Translations under genes and position numbers: made by a program | Source: Planctomycetota bacterium | Lineage (GTDB): Bacteria; Planctomycetota; Phycisphaerae; UBA1845 | Direction: 5' to 3' | NCBI GenBank assembly: GCA_022563615.1 | Contig: JADFMZ010000228.1 | Span: forward strand, 1 to 5,592 | Length of the DNA: 5,592 nt | Part shown: one piece after another, positions 5,378 to 5,592 of the stretch | Layout of the letters: the number at the start of each line of letters is the position of its first letter | Position numbering within the stretch: position 1 is the stretch's first letter | The notes under the pieces: model-generated | The model's input: the letters and a program-made list of their open reading frames with translations, nothing else | Database searches by the model: none | Told to the model about the DNA's origin: nothing

Positions 5378-5592
5378 ATGTTGACGACGGGTGACCTGTC
5401 TTCCCAGAACGCACGCCTACCACAGAAACGTCCGATGGCACTGATTCTCCCAGCCGCGAAGCAACCCGCCCCACGTCATCCGATCGCGATGCCGGTCAGC
5501 CAGTTCTATTCGCATCTGGACGTGGTTGGAACCAAGGCAACCGCTGCAGACATTATTCAGGAAATTCAGATGATCCCGCGTTCGGAGGCGCT
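5378..5592 (+). CDS. Possible small protein, N-terminal part (runs off right edge)
   Basis: A plus-strand frame is open from 5282 to the window end. Starts at 5378 (GGAAG at 5368-5372 before it), 5435 and 5489 are possible. The final part reads MPVSQFYSHLDVVGTKATAA then DIIQEIQMIPRSEA. This resembles the helical N-terminus of small antitoxin-like or hypothetical proteins in which an I-x-x-I-x-x-(L/M)-P-x-x-E motif starts a helix bundle. The earlier residues are low in recognisable character, so the true start may be 5489. It would be transcribed divergently from the toxin-antitoxin operon. The call is tentative, because only about 70 residues at most can be read. Confidence 0.3.
   Translation, partial: MLTTGDLSSQNARLPQKRPMALILPAAKQPAPRHPIAMPVSQFYSHLDVVGTKATAADIIQEIQMIPRSEA

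Noticed and set aside
1..5592. CRISPR array, tRNA or rRNA gene, replication origin
   Set aside because: No regularly spaced repeats, no cloverleaf with a TTCGANTC-like arm, and no iteron cluster were seen on either strand.

Overview
The window looks like part of a degraded, transposon-rich defence island on the chromosome or a plasmid of a high-GC bacterium. A proteobacterium is my best guess, based on the style of the DISARM proteins, the IS types and the toxin-antitoxin pair. This is inference; no housekeeping marker fixes the taxon.

Left third (1-1885). A minus-strand reading frame with a start at 202 runs off the left edge and is not recognised. It is followed by a short minus-strand stretch (about 355-503) that reads like an internal piece of a 6-phosphofructokinase. 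Abutting this is the C-terminal part of DrmD, the SNF2-like helicase of class 1 DISARM (about 507-1313). Next, with a 4-base GTGA overlap and a strong Shine-Dalgarno, comes the N-terminal 190 or so residues of the partner adenine methyltransferase DrmMI (1310-1885). Both DISARM genes are broken: DrmD lacks its helicase domains and DrmMI lacks its catalytic domain. drmA, drmB and drmC are absent from the window. This is a dead fragment of an anti-phage operon.

Middle (1885-4300). drmMI is joined directly to the truncated 3' end of an IS1-family transposase gene on the minus strand. That gene keeps its helix-turn-helix and two catalytic aspartates, a near-consensus sigma70 promoter and its start, but has lost the region expected to carry the catalytic glutamate. 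After about 180 bp of non-coding sequence with palindromes comes a complete IS1380-family element of about 1651 bp (2650-4300), with one intact 444-residue DDE transposase and matching imperfect ends that begin CCCAGATG. No target-site duplication flanks it.

Right third (4301-5592). An AT-rich to mixed non-coding stretch with several strong inverted repeats (4301-4718) precedes an intact type II toxin-antitoxin operon on the minus strand. The 79-residue antitoxin gene (5215-4976) overlaps the 86-residue RelE/ParE-type toxin gene (4979-4719) by ATGA, and a recognisable promoter lies at 5239-5267. Divergent from it, an open frame runs off the right edge and may encode another small protein.

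Only the IS1380 transposase and the toxin-antitoxin pair appear whole. The rest is a mosaic of truncated genes joined at non-homologous breakpoints. I did not find a complete novel system. The most informative content is the decayed DISARM operon and its rearrangement junctions.
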